DNA from: Actinernus sp. WN-2022
Lineage: Eukaryota > Cnidaria > Anthozoa > Actiniaria > Actinernidae
Length of the DNA stretch: 64,000 nucleotides
NCBI GenBank assembly: GCA_030867875.1
Contig: JAOWCC010000416.1
Location: 1-64,000, forward strand
Direction of reading: 5' to 3'
Of this stretch, positions 21,910-35,476 are shown in pieces. Under the pieces are notes generated by a model. That model did no database searches, had not been told where the DNA came from, and worked only from the letters and a program-made list of their open reading frames with translations. Each line of letters begins with the position of its first letter. The first letter of the stretch is position 1. Position numbers and translations under genes: made by a program.

Positions 21910-24002
21910 ATGATCAAACAAATAAAAAAATACAACGCATCCCCCTCTTTCGTCCTACATCATTGTGCATCATCGTGCATCATCCTGCATCATCGTGCAT
22001 CATCTTGCATCATCCTGCATCATCTTGCATCATCCTGCATCATCCTACATCATCCTGCATTATCCTGCATCATCCTGCATCATCCTGCATCATCCTGCAT
22101 CATCCTGCATCATCCTGCATCAGTCTGCGTCATCCTCCATCATCCTGCTTGATACTGGCCCATCCTGATACATGCTGTCCAATCCTGGCACATCAAGAAC
22201 AAAAGAAAAAAAAATAGAAATAAATAAAAAGAATAGAAAAAAGTAGAAAGAAATAGAAAGAAATAGAAAGAAATAGAAAGAAATAGAAAGAAATAGAAAT
22301 ACATAAAGAAATTTGTAAATGAATAAACAAATAAATAAATACAACGCATCCTCCTCTTTCATCCTACATCATCGTGCATCATCCTGCATCATCCTGCATC
22401 ATCCTGCATCATTCTGCATCATCCTGCATCATCCTGCATCATCCTGCATCATCCTGCATCATCCTGCATCATCCTGCATCATCCTGCATCATCCTGCATC
22501 ATCCTGCCTCATCCTGCCTCATCCTGCCTCATCCTGCCTCATCCTGCATCATCCTGCCTCATCCTGCATCATCCTGCATCATCCTGCATCATCCTGCATC
22601 ATCCTGCATCATTCTGCATCATCCTGCATCATCCTGCATCATCCTGCATCATCCTGCATCATCCTGCATCATCCTGCATCATCCTGCATCATCCTGCATC
22701 ATCCTGCATCATCCTGCATCATCCTGCAGCATCCTGCATCATCCTGCATCATCCTGCATCATCCTGCATCATCCTGCATCATCCTGCATCATCCTGCATC
22801 ATCCTGCATCATCCTGCATCATCCTGCATCATCCTGCATCATCCTGCATCATCCTGCATCATCCTGCATCATCCTGCATCATCCTGCATCATCCTGCATC
22901 ATCCTGCATCATCCTGCATCATCCTGCATCATCCTACATCATCCTGCATTATCCTGCATCATCCTGCATCATCCTGCATCAACCTGCATCAACGTGCATC
23001 ATCCTGCATCATCCTGCATCAGTCTGCGTCATCCTCCATCATCCTGCTTGAAACTGGCCCATCCTGATACATGCTGTCCAATCCTGGCACATCAAGAACA
23101 AAAGAAAAAATATAGAAATAAATAAAAAGAAATAGAAAAAAGTAGAAAGAAATAGAAATACATAAAGAAATGTATAAATGAATAAACAAATAAATAAATA
23201 CAACGCATCCTCCTCTTTCATCCTACATCATCGTGCATCATCGTGCATCTTCCTGCATCATCGTGCATCATCCTGCATTATCCTGCATCATCCTTCATCA
23301 TCCTGCATAACCCTGCAACATCCTGCTTCATTCTGCATCATCCTGCATCATTCTGCATCATCCTGCATCATCCTGCATCATCCTGCATCAGTCTGCGTCC
23401 TCCTCCATCATCCTGCTTGATACTGGCCCATCCTGAATCATGCTGTCCAATCCTGGCACATCAAGAACAAAAGAAAGAAAGAAATAGAAATAAATAAAAA
23501 GAAATAGGAAAACTTGGTAAGACATAGAAAGAAATAGAAAGAAATAGAAATACATAAAGAAATTTGTAAATGAATAAACAAATAAATAAATACAACGCAT
23601 CCTCCTCTTTCGTCCTACATCATCGTGCATCATCGTGCATCATCCTGCATCATCGTGCATCATCCTGCATCATCCTGCATCATCCTGCATCATCCTGCAT
23701 TATCCTGCATCATCCTGCTTCATTCTGCATCAAACTGCATCATTCTGCATCATCCTGCATCATCCTGCATCATCCTGCATCATCCTGCATCATCCTGCAT
23801 CATCCTGCATCAGTCTGCGTCCTCCTCCATCATCCTGCTTGATACTGGCCCATCCTGAATCATGCTGTCCAATCCTGGCACATCAAGAACAAAAGAAAGA
23901 AAGAAATAGAAATAAATAAAAAGAAATAGGAAAAAGTAGAAAGAAATAGAAAGAAATACATAAAGAAATTTGTAAATGAATAAACAAATAAATAAATACA
24001 AC

Positions 24003-24956
24003 GGATCCTCCTCTTTCATCCTACATCATCGTGCATGATCGTGCATCATCCTGCCTCATCCTGCATCATCCTGCATCATCCTGCATCATCCTGCATCATC
24101 CTGCATCATCCTGCATCATCCTGCATCATCCTGCATCATCCTGCATCATCCTGCATCATCCTGCATCATCCTGCATCATCCTGCATTATCCTGCATCATC
24201 CTCCATCATCCTGCATCATCCTCCATCATCCTGCATATTCGTGCATCATCCTGCATCATCCTGCATCATCCTGCATCATCCTGCATCAACCTGCATCATC
24301 CTGCATCATCCTGCATCAACCTGCATCAACCTGCATCAACGTGCATCATCCTGCATCAGTCTGCGTTATCCTCCATCATCCTGCTTCATACTGGCCCATC
24401 GTGATTCATGCTGTCCAATCCTGGCTCATCACGAACTAAAGAAAGAACGAAATAGAAAGAAATAAAAAGAAATAGGAAAAAGTAGAAAGAAATAGAAAGA
24501 AATAGAAAGAAATAGAAATACATAAAGAAATTTGTAAATGAATAAACAAATAAATAAATACAACGGATCCTCCTCTTTCATCCCACATCATCGTGCATGA
24601 TCGTGCATCATCCTGCATCATCCTGCATCATCGTGCATCATCTTGCATCATCCTGCATCATCCTGCATCATCCTGCATCAACCTGCATCATGCTGCATCA
24701 TCCTGCATCAACGTGCATCAACCTGCATCAACGTGCATCATCCTGCATCAGTCTGCGTTATCCTCCATCATCCTGCTTCATACTGGCCCATCGTGATTCA
24801 TGCTGTCCAATCCTGGCTCATCACGAACTAAAGAAAGAACGAAATAGAAATAAATAAAAAGAAATAGGAAAAAGTAGAAAGAAATAGAAAGAAATAGAAA
24901 GAAATACATAAAGAAATTTGTAAATGAATAAACAAATAAATAAAAACATAGGATCC
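24003..24956 (+). other. BamHI-marked monomer heads (GGATCC subfamily)
   Basis: Three successive monomers in HOR-III copy 1 carry GGATCC in the head, at 24003, 24565 and 24951, where most monomers have cgcatcc. I count 24 such sites in the window, at 13884, 16392, 17496, 18479, 24003, 24565, 24951, 29073, 29635, 30031, 34556, 35108, 37171, 37723, 38129, 41719, 42271, 42667, 43726, 44258, 44654, 45000, 45532 and 45928. I saw none before 13.88 kb or after 45.93 kb. Confidence 0.88.
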
Positions 24957-26537
24957 TCCTCTTTCATCCTACATCATCGTGCATGATCGTGCATCATCCT
25001 GCATCATCCTGCATCATCCTGCATCATCCTGCATCATCCTGCATCATCCTGCATCATCCTGCATCATCCTGCATCATCCTGCATCATCCTGCATCATCCT
25101 GCATCATCCTGCATCATCCTGCATCATCCTGCATCATCCTGCATCATCCTGCATCATCCTGCATCAACGTGCATCATCCTGCATCAGTATGCGTCATCCT
25201 CCATCATCCTGCTTGATACTGGCCCATCCTGAATCATGCTGTCCAATCCTGGCACATCAAGAACAAAAGAAAGAAAGAAATAGAAATAAATAAAAAGAAA
25301 TAGGAAAAAGTAGAAAGAAATAGAAAGAAATAGAAATACATAAAGAAATGTGTAAATGATCAAACAAATAAAAAAATACAACGCATCCCCCTCTTTCGTC
25401 CTACATCATTGTGCATCATCGTGCATCATCCTGCATCATCGTGCATCATCTTGCATCATCCTGCATCATCTTGCATCATCCTGCATCATCCTACATCATC
25501 CTGCATTATCCTGCATCATCCTGCATCATCCTGCATCAACCTGCATCAACGTGCATCATCCTACATCATCCTGCATCAGTCTGCGTCATCCTCCATCATC
25601 CTGCTTGATACTGGCCCATCCTGATACATGCTGTCCAATCCTGGCACATCAAGAACAAAAGGAAAACAAATAGAAATAAATAAAAAGAAATAGAAAAAAG
25701 TAGAAAGAAATAGAAATACATAAAGAAATGTATAAATGAATAAACAAATAAATAAATACAACGCATCTTCCTCTTTCATCCTACATCATCGTGCATCATC
25801 GTGCATCATCCTGCATCATCGTGCATCATCCTGCATTATCCTGCATCATCCTTCATCATCCTGCATAACCCTGCAACATCCTGCTTCATTCTGCATCATC
25901 CTGCATCATTCTGCATCATCCTGCATCATCCTGCATCATCCTGCCTCATCCTGCATCATCCTGCATCATCCTGCATCATCCTGCATCAGTCTGCGTCCTC
26001 CTCCATCATCCTGCTTGATACTGGCCCATCCTGAATCATGCTGTCCAATCCTGGCACATCAAGAACAAAAGAAAGAAAGAAATAGAAATAAATAAAAAGA
26101 AATAGGAAAAAGTAGAAAGAAATAGAAAGAAATAGAAATACATAAAGAAATGTGTAAATGATCAAACAAATAAAAAAATACAACGCATCCCCCTCTTTCG
26201 TCCTACATCATTGTGCATCATCGTGCATGATCCTGCATCATCGTGCATCATCTTGCATCATCCTGCATCATCTTGCATCATCCTGCATCATCCTACATCA
26301 TCCTGCATTATCCTGCATCATCCTGCATCGTCCTGCATCAACCTGCATCAACGTGCATCATCCTGCATCATCCTGCATCAGTCTGCGTCATCCTCCATCA
26401 TCCTGCTTGATACTGGCCCATCCTGATACATGCTGTCCAATCCTGGCACATCAAGAACAAAAGGAAAAAAAATAGAAATAAATAAAAAGAAATAGAAAAA
26501 AGTAGAAAGAAATAGAAATACATAAAGAAATGTATAA

Positions 26538-26979
26538 ATGAATAAACAAATAAATAAATACAACGCATCCTCCTCTTTCATCCTACATCATCGTGCATCA
26601 TCGTGCATCATCCTGCATCATCGTGCATCATCCTGCATTATCCTGCATCATCCTTCATCATCCTGCATAACCCTGCAACATCCTGCTTCATTCTGCATCA
26701 TCCTGCATCATTCTGCATCATCCTGCATCATCCTGCATCATCCTGCATCATCCTGCATCATCCTGCATCAACGTGCATCAACCTGCATCAACGTGCATCA
26801 TCCTGCATCAGTCTGCGTTATCCTCCATCATCCTGCTTGATACTGGCCCATCCTGAATCATGCTGTCCAATCCTGGCACATCAAGAACAAAAGAAAGAAA
26901 GAAATAGAAATAAATAAAAAGAAATAGGAAAAAGTAGAAAGAAATAGAAAGAAATAGAAATACATAAAGAAATGTGTAA
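26538..26979 (+). repeat. Chimeric monomer joining HOR-III positions 11 and 12
   Basis: The 5' part, including catcaacgtg and cgttatcctc, matches the position-11 monomers at 21036 and 31608. From cttgatactg onward it has the class B tail and spacer of position 12 (21488, 32060). The switch lies within the shared bases catcatcctgctt near 26828-26840. The expected 452 plus 422 bp has become 442 bp, a net loss of 432 bp. Confidence 0.9.
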
Positions 26980-29900
26980 ATGATCAAACAAATAAAAAAA
27001 TACAACGCATCCCCCTCTTTCGTCCTACATCATTGTGCATCATCGTGCATCATCCTGCATCATCGTGCATCATCTTGCATCATCCTGCATCATCTTGCAT
27101 CATCCTGCATCATCCTACATCATCCTGCATTATCCTGCATCATCCTGCATCATCCTGCATCATCCTGCATCATCCTGCATCATCCTGCATCAGTCTGCGT
27201 CATCCTCCATCATCCTGCTTGATACTGGCCCATCCTGATACATGCTGTCCAATCCTGGCACATCAAGAACAAAAGAAAAAAAAATAGAAATAAATAAAAA
27301 GAATAGAAAAAAGTAGAAAGAAATAGAAAGAAATAGAAAGAAATAGAAAGAAATAGAAAGAAATAGAAATACATAAAGAAATTTGTAAATGAATAAACAA
27401 ATAAATAAATACAACGCATCCTCCTCTTTCATCCTACATCATCGTGCATCATCCTGCATCATCCTGCATCATCCTGCATCATTCTGCATCATCCTGCATC
27501 ATCCTGCATCATCCTGCATCATCCTGCATCATCCTGCATCATCCTGCATCATCCTGCATCATCCTGCATCATCCTGCCTCATCCTGCCTCATCCTGCCTC
27601 ATCCTGCCTCATCCTGCATCATCCTGCCTCATCCTGCATCATCCTGCATCATCCTGCATCATCCTGCATCATCCTGCATCATTCTGCATCATCCTGCATC
27701 ATCCTGCATCATCCTGCATCATCCTGCATCATCCTGCATCATCCTGCATCATCCTGCATCATCCTGCATCATCCTGCATCATCCTGCATCATCCTGCAGC
27801 ATCCTGCATCATCCTGCATCATCCTGCATCATCCTGCATCATCCTGCATCATCCTGCATCATCCTGCATCATCCTGCATCATCCTGCATCATCCTGCATC
27901 ATCCTGCATCATCCTGCATCATCCTGCATCATCCTGCATCATCCTGCATCATCCTGCATCATCCTGCATCATCCTGCATCATCCTGCATCATCCTGCATC
28001 ATCCTACATCATCCTGCATTATCCTGCATCATCCTGCATCATCCTGCATCAACCTGCATCAACGTGCATCATCCTGCATCATCCTGCATCAGTCTGCGTC
28101 ATCCTCCATCATCCTGCTTGAAACTGGCCCATCCTGATACATGCTGTCCAATCCTGGCACATCAAGAACAAAAGAAAAAATATAGAAATAAATAAAAAGA
28201 AATAGAAAAAAGTAGAAAGAAATAGAAATACATAAAGAAATGTATAAATGAATAAACAAATAAATAAATACAACGCATCCTCCTCTTTCATCCTACATCA
28301 TCGTGCATCATCGTGCATCTTCCTGCATCATCGTGCATCATCCTGCATTATCCTGCATCATCCTTCATCATCCTGCATAACCCTGCAACATCCTGCTTCA
28401 TTCTGCATCATCCTGCATCATTCTGCATCATCCTGCATCATCCTGCATCATCCTGCATCAGTCTGCGTCCTCCTCCATCATCCTGCTTGATACTGGCCCA
28501 TCCTGAATCATGCTGTCCAATCCTGGCACATCAAGAACAAAAGAAAGAAAGAAATAGAAATAAATAAAAAGAAATAGGAAAACTTGGTAAGACATAGAAA
28601 GAAATAGAAAGAAATAGAAATACATAAAGAAATTTGTAAATGAATAAACAAATAAATAAATACAACGCATCCTCCTCTTTCGTCCTACATCATCGTGCAT
28701 CATCGTGCATCATCCTGCATCATCGTGCATCATCCTGCATCATCCTGCATCATCCTGCATCATCCTGCATTATCCTGCATCATCCTGCTTCATTCTGCAT
28801 CAAACTGCATCATTCTGCATCATCCTGCATCATCCTGCATCATCCTGCATCATCCTGCATCATCCTGCATCATCCTGCATCAGTCTGCGTCCTCCTCCAT
28901 CATCCTGCTTGATACTGGCCCATCCTGAATCATGCTGTCCAATCCTGGCACATCAAGAACAAAAGAAAGAAAGAAATAGAAATAAATAAAAAGAAATAGG
29001 AAAAAGTAGAAAGAAATAGAAAGAAATACATAAAGAAATTTGTAAATGAATAAACAAATAAATAAATACAACGGATCCTCCTCTTTCATCCTACATCATC
29101 GTGCATGATCGTGCATCATCCTGCCTCATCCTGCATCATCCTGCATCATCCTGCATCATCCTGCATCATCCTGCATCATCCTGCATCATCCTGCATCATC
29201 CTGCATCATCCTGCATCATCCTGCATCATCCTGCATCATCCTGCATCATCCTGCATTATCCTGCATCATCCTCCATCATCCTGCATCATCCTCCATCATC
29301 CTGCATATTCGTGCATCATCCTGCATCATCCTGCATCATCCTGCATCATCCTGCATCAACCTGCATCATCCTGCATCATCCTGCATCAACCTGCATCAAC
29401 CTGCATCAACGTGCATCATCCTGCATCAGTCTGCGTTATCCTCCATCATCCTGCTTCATACTGGCCCATCGTGATTCATGCTGTCCAATCCTGGCTCATC
29501 ACGAACTAAAGAAAGAACGAAATAGAAAGAAATAAAAAGAAATAGGAAAAAGTAGAAAGAAATAGAAAGAAATAGAAAGAAATAGAAATACATAAAGAAA
29601 TTTGTAAATGAATAAACAAATAAATAAATACAACGGATCCTCCTCTTTCATCCCACATCATCGTGCATGATCGTGCATCATCCTGCATCATCCTGCATCA
29701 TCGTGCATCATCTTGCATCATCCTGCATCATCCTGCATCATCCTGCATCATCCTGCATCAACCTGCATCATGCTGCATCATCCTGCATCAACGTGCATCA
29801 ACCTGCATCAACGTGCATCATCCTGCATCAGTCTGCGTTATCCTCCATCATCCTGCTTCATACTGGCCCATCGTGATTCATGCTGTCCAATCCTGGCTCA

Positions 29901-32481
29901 TCACGAACTAAAGAAAGAACGAAATAGAAATAAATAAAAAGAAATAGGAAAAAGTAGAAAGAAATAGAAAGAAATAGAAAGAAATACATAAAGAAATTTG
30001 TAAATGAATAAACAAATAAATAAAAACATAGGATCCTCCTCTTTCATCCTACATCATCGTGCATGATCGTGCATCATCCTGCATCATCCTGCATCATCCT
30101 GCATCATCCTGCATCATCCTGCATCATCCTGCATCATCCTGCATCATCCTGCATCATCCTGCATCATCCTGCATCATCCTGCATCATCCTGCATCATCCT
30201 GCATCATCCTGCATCATCCTGCATCATCCTGCATCAACGTGCATCATCCTGCATCAGTATGCGTCATCCTCCATCATCCTGCTTGATACTGGCCCATCCT
30301 GAATCATGCTGTCCAATCCTGGCACATCAAGAACAAAAGAAAGAAAGAAATAGAAATAAATAAAAAGAAATAGGAAAAAGTAGAAAGAAATAGAAAGAAA
30401 TAGAAATACATAAAGAAATGTGTAAATGATCAAACAAATAAAAAAATACAACGCATCCCCCTCTTTCGTCCTACATCATTGTGCATCATCGTGCATCATC
30501 CTGCATCATCGTGCATCATCTTGCATCATCCTGCATCATCTTGCATCATCCTGCATCATCCTACATCATCCTGCATTATCCTGCATCATCCTGCATCATC
30601 CTGCATCAACCTGCATCAACGTGCATCATCCTACATCATCCTGCATCAGTCTGCGTCATCCTCCATCATCCTGCTTGATACTGGCCCATCCTGATACATG
30701 CTGTCCAATCCTGGCACATCAAGAACAAAAGGAAAACAAATAGAAATAAATAAAAAGAAATAGAAAAAAGTAGAAAGAAATAGAAATACATAAAGAAATG
30801 TATAAATGAATAAACAAATAAATAAATACAACGCATCTTCCTCTTTCATCCTACATCATCGTGCATCATCGTGCATCATCCTGCATCATCGTGCATCATC
30901 CTGCATTATCCTGCATCATCCTTCATCATCCTGCATAACCCTGCAACATCCTGCTTCATTCTGCATCATCCTGCATCATTCTGCATCATCCTGCATCATC
31001 CTGCATCATCCTGCCTCATCCTGCATCATCCTGCATCATCCTGCATCATCCTGCATCAGTCTGCGTCCTCCTCCATCATCCTGCTTGATACTGGCCCATC
31101 CTGAATCATGCTGTCCAATCCTGGCACATCAAGAACAAAAGAAAGAAAGAAATAGAAATAAATAAAAAGAAATAGGAAAAAGTAGAAAGAAATAGAAAGA
31201 AATAGAAATACATAAAGAAATGTGTAAATGATCAAACAAATAAAAAAATACAACGCATCCCCCTCTTTCGTCCTACATCATTGTGCATCATCGTGCATGA
31301 TCCTGCATCATCGTGCATCATCTTGCATCATCCTGCATCATCTTGCATCATCCTGCATCATCCTACATCATCCTGCATTATCCTGCATCATCCTGCATCG
31401 TCCTGCATCAACCTGCATCAACGTGCATCATCCTGCATCATCCTGCATCAGTCTGCGTCATCCTCCATCATCCTGCTTGATACTGGCCCATCCTGATACA
31501 TGCTGTCCAATCCTGGCACATCAAGAACAAAAGGAAAAAAAATAGAAATAAATAAAAAGAAATAGAAAAAAGTAGAAAGAAATAGAAATACATAAAGAAA
31601 TGTATAAATGAATAAACAAATAAATAAATACAACGCATCCTCCTCTTTCATCCTACATCATCGTGCATCATCGTGCATCATCCTGCATCATCGTGCATCA
31701 TCCTGCATTATCCTGCATCATCCTTCATCATCCTGCATAACCCTGCAACATCCTGCTTCATTCTGCATCATCCTGCATCATTCTGCATCATCCTGCATCA
31801 TCCTGCATCATCCTGCATCATCCTGCATCATCCTGCATCAACGTGCATCAACCTGCATCAACGTGCATCATCCTGCATCAGTCTGCGTTATCCTCCATCA
31901 TCCTGCTTCATACTGGCCCATCGTGATTCATGCTGTCCAATCCTGGCTCATCACGAACTAAAGAAAGAACGAAATAGAAAGAAATAAAAAGAAATAGAAA
32001 AAAGTAGAAAGAAATAGAAAGAAATGGAAAGAAATAGAAATACATAAAGAAATTTGTAAATGAATAAACAAATAAATAAATACAACGCATCCTCCTCTTT
32101 CGTCCTACATCATCGTGCATCATCGTGCATCATCGTGCATCATCCTGCATCATCCTGCATCATCCTGCATCATCCTGCATCATCCTGCATCATCCTGCAT
32201 CATCCTGCATCATCCTGCATCATCCTGCATCATCCTGCATCATCCTGCATCATCCTGCATCATCCTGCATCATCCTGCATCATCCTGCATCAACGTGCAT
32301 CATCCTGCATCAGTATGCGTCATCCTCCATCATCCTGCTTGATACTGGCCCATCCTGAATCATGCTGTCCAATCCTGGCACATCAAGAACAAAAGAAAGA
32401 AAGAAATAGAAATAAATAAAAAGAAATAGGAAAAAGTAGAAAGAAATAGAAAGAAATAGAAATACATAAAGAAATGTGTAA
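26980..32481 (+). repeat. HOR-III copy 2, complete twelve-monomer unit (5502 bp)
   Basis: Monomers 1-12 start at 26980, 27389, 28248, 28640, 29046, 29608, 30004, 30426, 30806, 31228, 31608 and 32060. Spacer classes in order are C, C, B (with cttggtaagacat), B (116 bp), A, A (126 bp), B, C, B, C, A, B. Positions 5, 6 and 7 have GGATCC heads. Positions 1, 8 and 10 have the atgatcaaac anchor. Positions 3, 9 and 11 carry the cataaccctg run. This is the reference unit for the middle third of the window. Confidence 0.95.
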
Positions 32482-35476
32482 ATGATCAAACAAATAAAAA
32501 AATACAACGCATCCCCCTCTTTCGTCCTACATCATTGTGCATCATCGTGCATCATCCTGCATCATCGTGCATCATCTTGCATCATCCTGCATCATCTTGC
32601 ATCATCCTGCATCATCCTACATCATCCTGCATTATCCTGCATCATCCTGCATCATCCTGCATCATCCTGCATCATCCTGCATCATCCTGCATCATCCTGC
32701 ATCAGTCTGCGTCATCCTCCATCATCCTGCTTGATACTGGCCCATCCTGATACATGCTGTCCAATCCTGGCACATCAAGAACAAAAGAAAAAAAAATAGA
32801 AATAAATAAAAAGAAATAGAAAAAAGTAGAAAGAAATAGAAAGAAATAGAAAGAAATAGAAAGAAATAGAAAGAAATAGAAATACATAAAGAAATTTGTA
32901 AATGAATAAACAAATAAATAAATACAACGCATCCTCCTCTTTCATCCTACATCATCGTGCATCATCCTGCATCATCCTGCATCATCCTGCATCATCCTGC
33001 ATCATCCTGCATCATCCTGCATCATCCTGCATCATCCTGCATCATCCTGCATCATCCTGCATCATCCTGCATCATCCTGCATCATCCTGCCTCATCCTGC
33101 CTCATCCTGCCTCATCCTGCATCATCCTGCCTCATCCTGCATCATCCTGCATCATCCTGCATCATCCTGCATCATCCTGCATCATTCTGCATCATCCTGC
33201 ATCATCCTGCATCATCCTGCATCATCCTGCATCATCCTGCATCATCCTGCATCATCCTGCATCATCCTGCATCATCCTGCATCATCCTGCATCATCCTGC
33301 AGCATCCTGCATCATCCTGCATCATCCTGCATCATCCTGCATCATCCTGCATCATCCTGCATCATCCTGCATCATCCTGCATCATCCTGCATCATCCTGC
33401 ATCATCCTGCATCATCCTGCATCATCCTGCATCATCCTGCATCATCCTGCATCATCCTGCATCATCCTGCATCATCCTGCATCATCCTACATCATCCTGC
33501 ATTATCCTGCATCATCCTGCATCATCCTGCATCAACCTGCATCAACGTGCATCATCCTGCATCATCCTGCATCAGTCTGCGTCATCCTCCATCATCCTGC
33601 TTGAAACTGGCCCATCCTGATACATGCTGTCCAATCCTGGCACATCAAGAACAAAAGAAAAAATATAGAAATAAATAAAAAGAAATAGAAAAAAGTAGAA
33701 AGAAATAGAAATACATAAAGAAATGTATAAATGAATAAACAAATAAATAAATACAACGCATCCTCCTCTTTCATCCTACATCATCGTGCATCATCGTGCA
33801 TCTTCCTGCATCATCGTGCATCATCCTGCATTATCCTGCATCATCCTTCATCATCCTGCATAACCCTGCAACATCCTGCTTCATTCTGCATCATCCTGCA
33901 TCATTCTGCATCATCCTGCATCATCCTGCATCATCCTGCATCAGTCTGCGTCCTCCTCCATCATCCTGCTTGATACTGGCCCATCCTGAATCATGCTGTC
34001 CAATCCTGGCACATCAAGAACAAAAGAAAGAAAGAAATAGAAATAAATAAAAAGAAATAGGAAAACTTGGTAAGACATAGAAAGAAATAGAAAGAAATAG
34101 AAATACATAAAGAAATTTGTAAATGAATAAACAAATAAATAAATACAACGCATCCTCCTCTTTCGTCCTACATCATCGTGCATCATCGTGCATCATCCTG
34201 CATCATCGTGCATCATCCTGCATCATCCTGCATCATCCTGCATCATCCTGCATTATCCTGCATCATCCTGCTTCATTCTGCATCAAACGGCATCATTCTG
34301 CATCATCCTGCATCATCCTGCATCATCCTGCATCATCCTGCATCATCCTGCATCATCCTGCATCAGTCTGCGTCCTCCTCCATCATCCTGCTTGATACTG
34401 GCCCATCCTGAATCATGCTGTCCAATCCTGGCACATCAAGAACAAAAGAAAGAAATAAATAGAAATAAATAAAAAGAAATAGGAAAAAGTAGAAAGAAAT
34501 AGAAAGAAATACATAAAGAAATTTGTAAATGAATAAACAAATAAATAAATACAACGGATCCTCCTCTTTCATCCTACATCATCGTGCATGATCGTGCATC
34601 ATCCTGCCTCATCCTGCATCATCCTGCATCATCCTGCATCATCCTGCATCATCCTGCATCATCCTGCATCATCCTGCATCATCCTGCATCATCCTGCATC
34701 ATCCTGCATCATCCTGCATCATCCTGCATTATCCTGCATCATCCTCCATCATCCTGCATCATCCTCCATCATCCGGCATATTCGTGCATCATCCTGCATC
34801 ATCCTGCATCATCCTGCATCATCCTGCATCAACCTGCATCATCCTGCATCATCCTGCATCAACCTGCATCAACCTGCATCAACGTGCATCATCCTGCATC
34901 AGTCTGCGTTATCCTCCATCATCCTGCTTCATACTGGCCCATCGTGATTCATGCTGTCCAATCCTGGCTCATCACGAACTAAAGAAAGAACGAAATAGAA
35001 AGAAATAAAAAGAAATAGGAAAAAGTAGAAAGAAATAGAAAGAAATAGAAAGAAATAGAAATACATAAAGAAATTTGTAAATGAATAAACAAATAAATAA
35101 ATACAACGGATCCTCCTCTTTCATCCCACATCATCGTGCATGATCGTGCATCATCCTGCATCATCCTGCATCATCGTGCATCATCTTGCATCATCCTGCA
35201 TCATCCTGCATCATCCTGCATCATCCTGCATCAACCTGCATCATGCTGCATCATCCTGCATCAACGTGCATCAACCTGCATCAACGTGCATCATCCTGCA
35301 TCAGTCTGCGTTATCCTCCATCATCCTGCTTCATACTGGCCCATCGTGATTCATGCTGTCCAATCCTGGCTCATCACGAACTAAAGAAAGAACGAAATAG
35401 AAATAAATAAAAAGAAATAGGAAAAAGTAGAAAGAAATAGAAAGAAATAGAAAGAAATACATAAAGAAATGTGTAA
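32482..35476 (+). repeat. HOR-III copy 3, positions 1-6 only (2995 bp)
   Basis: Monomers start at 32482 (420), 32902 (829), 33731 (392), 34123 (406), 34529 (552) and 35081 (396). They match positions 1-6 of copy 2. The next monomer (35477) is again position 1, so positions 7-12 are missing. Private changes include catcaaacgg near 34282 and catcatccgg near 34769. The position-1 spacer lacks the one-base deletion shared by copies 1 and 2. Confidence 0.94.

Larger units (their letters stand above)
21910..26979 (+). repeat. HOR-III copy 1 (eleven monomers, 5070 bp)
   Basis: Monomers start at 21910, 22319, 23178, 23570, 23976, 24538, 24924, 25356, 25736, 26158 and 26538. Their lengths are 409, 859, 392, 406, 562, 386, 432, 380, 422, 380 and 442. 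The 859-bp monomer has a cluster of cctcatcctg and one cagcatcctg. Copy 2 repeats this at an offset of 5070 bp. Only the 24538 and 24924 monomers differ, by -10 and +10 bp, which cancel. The last monomer is a fusion of positions 11 and 12. Confidence 0.95.
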
